51,860 nucleotides of DNA, taken from positions 1 to 51,860 of the forward strand of contig JBCDGN010000016.1 of NCBI GenBank assembly GCA_038751255.1, given 5' to 3'. A program made the position numbers and the translations under genes. Source of the DNA: JANSYP01 sp038751255 (GTDB lineage Bacteria; Pseudomonadota; Alphaproteobacteria; Rhodobacterales; Rhodobacteraceae). Positions 50,693-51,860 of this stretch are shown here, in pieces (position 1 is the first letter of the stretch; each line of letters starts with the position of its first letter). Under the pieces are notes generated by a model that was given only the letters and a program-made list of their open reading frames with translations, was not told where the DNA came from and did not search any database.

Positions 50693-51860
50693 TTATTGGG
50701 CAAACCGCATTGGGTCATAGGCCGATAAATCGTTGTTCACTGGTTGATTGGCGACGAGGCTTGCCACAATCCTTCCGGTCTTCGGGCCACCCGTCAATCC
50801 AATATGATGATGACCGAAAGCCGTGTAGACCCCGGATTTTCGGACCTCACCAATCAAGGGCAAACTGTCAGAGGGTGCGGGGCGATGGCCCAGCCACTCA
50901 ATTTCTTCGCCATGGGTGAGATTGGGAAATGTCGCTTTCACGCTTTTGCGAAGGAATTCCAAAGGCGACGCAGATGGTCCGGCGTTGAGCCCGCCGAATT
51001 CGACCATGCCCGCGCACCGCAAGCCCGCCGCCATGGGCGTCGCAACAAATTTGCCGCTTGAAACCATCACGGGATGGTTCGGACCCCCCTCGGCATCGCG
51101 AAAAACGATATGATAGCCTCGCTCAGATTCCAGCGGGATGGTGAGGCCCAGTTTCCGCATCAAAGACTTCGACCAGACGCCCGTGGCCAGGATCATGCGG
51201 TCACATGGGATACGCCCCAAAGAGGTCAGAGCCGCGGTCACAGCATCCTCAGCGGTATCGAAATCTTGGATCTCCGCTTGGTGAATCTTGCCGCCCAGCT
51301 CCTCAAAGGCCGCTGCAAGGGTCTTCACATAGCCACCGGGATCGCGGACATAGCCGTGGTCCTTCACCGTCGCCAGACAGCCAACTGAAGGGGCGAGGGC
51401 GGGCTCAAACTCGCGCAGTTCGGACCCTTCGCGCAGGATCGGCTCAAAACCTACTTCACGGCGGAGTGCCCAGGTGTATCCGTCGCCCTCAAACGCGGCG
51501 CGATTGGCATAGGCGAAGGAGTAGTCGCTTTCTTGAACCCAGTCTGCTGCCTTCGTCCCAGCCACTAAGGCCTGGTGTTGCGCGACGCAGTCGCTGGTGA
51601 TGGTGGTCAGCCCAGTTGCGATCCGGCGCGTGTCTTTGTCATTGGCGTGAGAGAGATATTTCAAAAGCCAAGGCGTCAGCTTCGGAAAATATCCCCAGCG
51701 GAGAAACAGCGGAAACTTTGGATCCAGGAGCATCTTCGGCGCTTTGCCGATCAGACCCGGCGCAGTGACTGGCACCACTGAACACGCCGCAAGCACACCG
51801 GCATTGCCATGCGATGTCCCTTCTCCCGGGCTGAGGCGGTCAATGATCGTGACGTCTGCA
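50693..51860 (-). CDS. FAD-dependent oxidoreductase, D-amino acid dehydrogenase-like, N-terminus outside window
   Basis: The frame is open to the window edge, leaving about 388 residues; the N-terminal dinucleotide-binding GxGxxG is missing. Visible is the DAO fold with GNAGVLAACSVVPVTAPG, GYVRDPGGYVKTLAAAFEELGGKI, MILATGVWSKSLMRKLGLTIPLESERGYHIVF, and the C-terminal GHRPAPSDSLPLIGEVRKSGVYTAFGHHHIGLTGGPKTGRIVA. This matches DadA and D-hydroxyproline dehydrogenase-like proteins. It is 34 bases upstream of dctP, so the transporter and oxidoreductase are probably one operon. Substrate uncertain. Confidence 0.9.
   Translation of the reverse strand, partial: ADVTIIDRLSPGEGTSHGNAGVLAACSVVPVTAPGLIGKAPKMLLDPKFPLFLRWGYFPKLTPWLLKYLSHANDKDTRRIATGLTTITSDCVAQHQALVAGTKAADWVQESDYSFAYANRAAFEGDGYTWALRREVGFEPILREGSELREFEPALAPSVGCLATVKDHGYVRDPGGYVKTLAAAFEELGGKIHQAEIQDFDTAEDAVTAALTSLGRIPCDRMILATGVWSKSLMRKLGLTIPLESERGYHIVFRDAEGGPNHPVMVSSGKFVATPMAAGLRCAGMVEFGGLNAGPSASPLEFLRKSVKATFPNLTHGEEIEWLGHRPAPSDSLPLIGEVRKSGVYTAFGHHHIGLTGGPKTGRIVASLVANQPVNNDLSAYDPMRFAQ

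Noticed and set aside
1..51860. CRISPR arrays, tRNA or rRNA genes, tandem repeats, attachment sites
   Set aside because: None found by reading: no regularly spaced repeats, no tRNA-like cloverleaf noticed in the few intergenic gaps, and no rRNA sequence.

Overview
The window looks like ordinary chromosome from a marine alphaproteobacterium of the Roseobacter group (Rhodobacteraceae). This rests on recognised gene content and order: rpsU divergent from COQ9, a perM-hdaA-ppk-ppx operon, proS near a single Lol permease plus LolD, a PutA without an N-terminal DNA-binding domain next to an Lrp-type PutR, and TRAP transporters. Genus cannot be fixed from the sequence. I found no insertion sequence, phage, integrase, CRISPR array, rRNA or tRNA gene. 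Genes are tightly packed, often with 1-20 base overlaps, and start codons include GTG.

Layout. 1-1129: end of an ABA4-like (DUF4281) membrane protein and a second membrane protein. 1241-2276: rpsU (minus) divergent from a COQ9 protein. 2348-7943 (minus): AI-2E/PerM permease, HdaA, polyphosphate kinase and exopolyphosphatase. 8048-15446 (plus): proS, a block of small enzymes (membrane hypothetical, HAD phosphatase, SGNH hydrolase, aquaporin Z, peroxiredoxin, histidine phosphatase), then the lipoprotein-export permease and LolD. 15452-17814 (minus): alpha/beta hydrolase, haloacid-dehalogenase-type HAD and a tyrosine-phosphatase-like protein. 17980-18515 (minus): a degenerate fragment of glyA. 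18777-19544: NAD kinase. 19578-23906 (minus): propionyl-CoA synthetase and malic enzyme. 24091-28887 (plus): nucleoside salvage (cdd, deoA, deoB, add, upp), followed by a SPOR-domain protein. 29663-38696 (minus): a conserved single-pass protein, a disrupted FUSC/DUF2955-like permease, and a beta-oxidation cluster (bifunctional FadJ/FadB-type enzyme, cupin, thiolase, GST, acyl-CoA dehydrogenase). 38995-41871: cytidylate-kinase-like/BON fusion, MerR regulator and MATE exporter. 41945-45998: putA and putR around a strong palindrome. 46101-51860: AbgT-family transporter, a TRAP transporter and a partial D-amino-acid-dehydrogenase-like oxidoreductase.

Together these genes describe a heterotroph that takes up and oxidises small organic nitrogen and carbon compounds (proline, nucleosides, fatty acyl-CoA, propionate, malate and probably a D-amino acid or related compound), with housekeeping genes for replication control, translation and lipoprotein sorting.

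The least ordinary points are: three independently decayed genes between 18 and 37 kb (glyA fragment, FUSC-like permease, and an unidentified protein upstream of the GST gene); a near-perfect 21-base palindrome between putA and putR; an 11-bp-stem hairpin between dctP and dctQ; a perfect 14-base palindrome at 36798; an aquaporin gene overlapping a peroxiredoxin gene; and an HdaA whose Walker A lysine is arginine. I did not find a clearly new multi-gene system.
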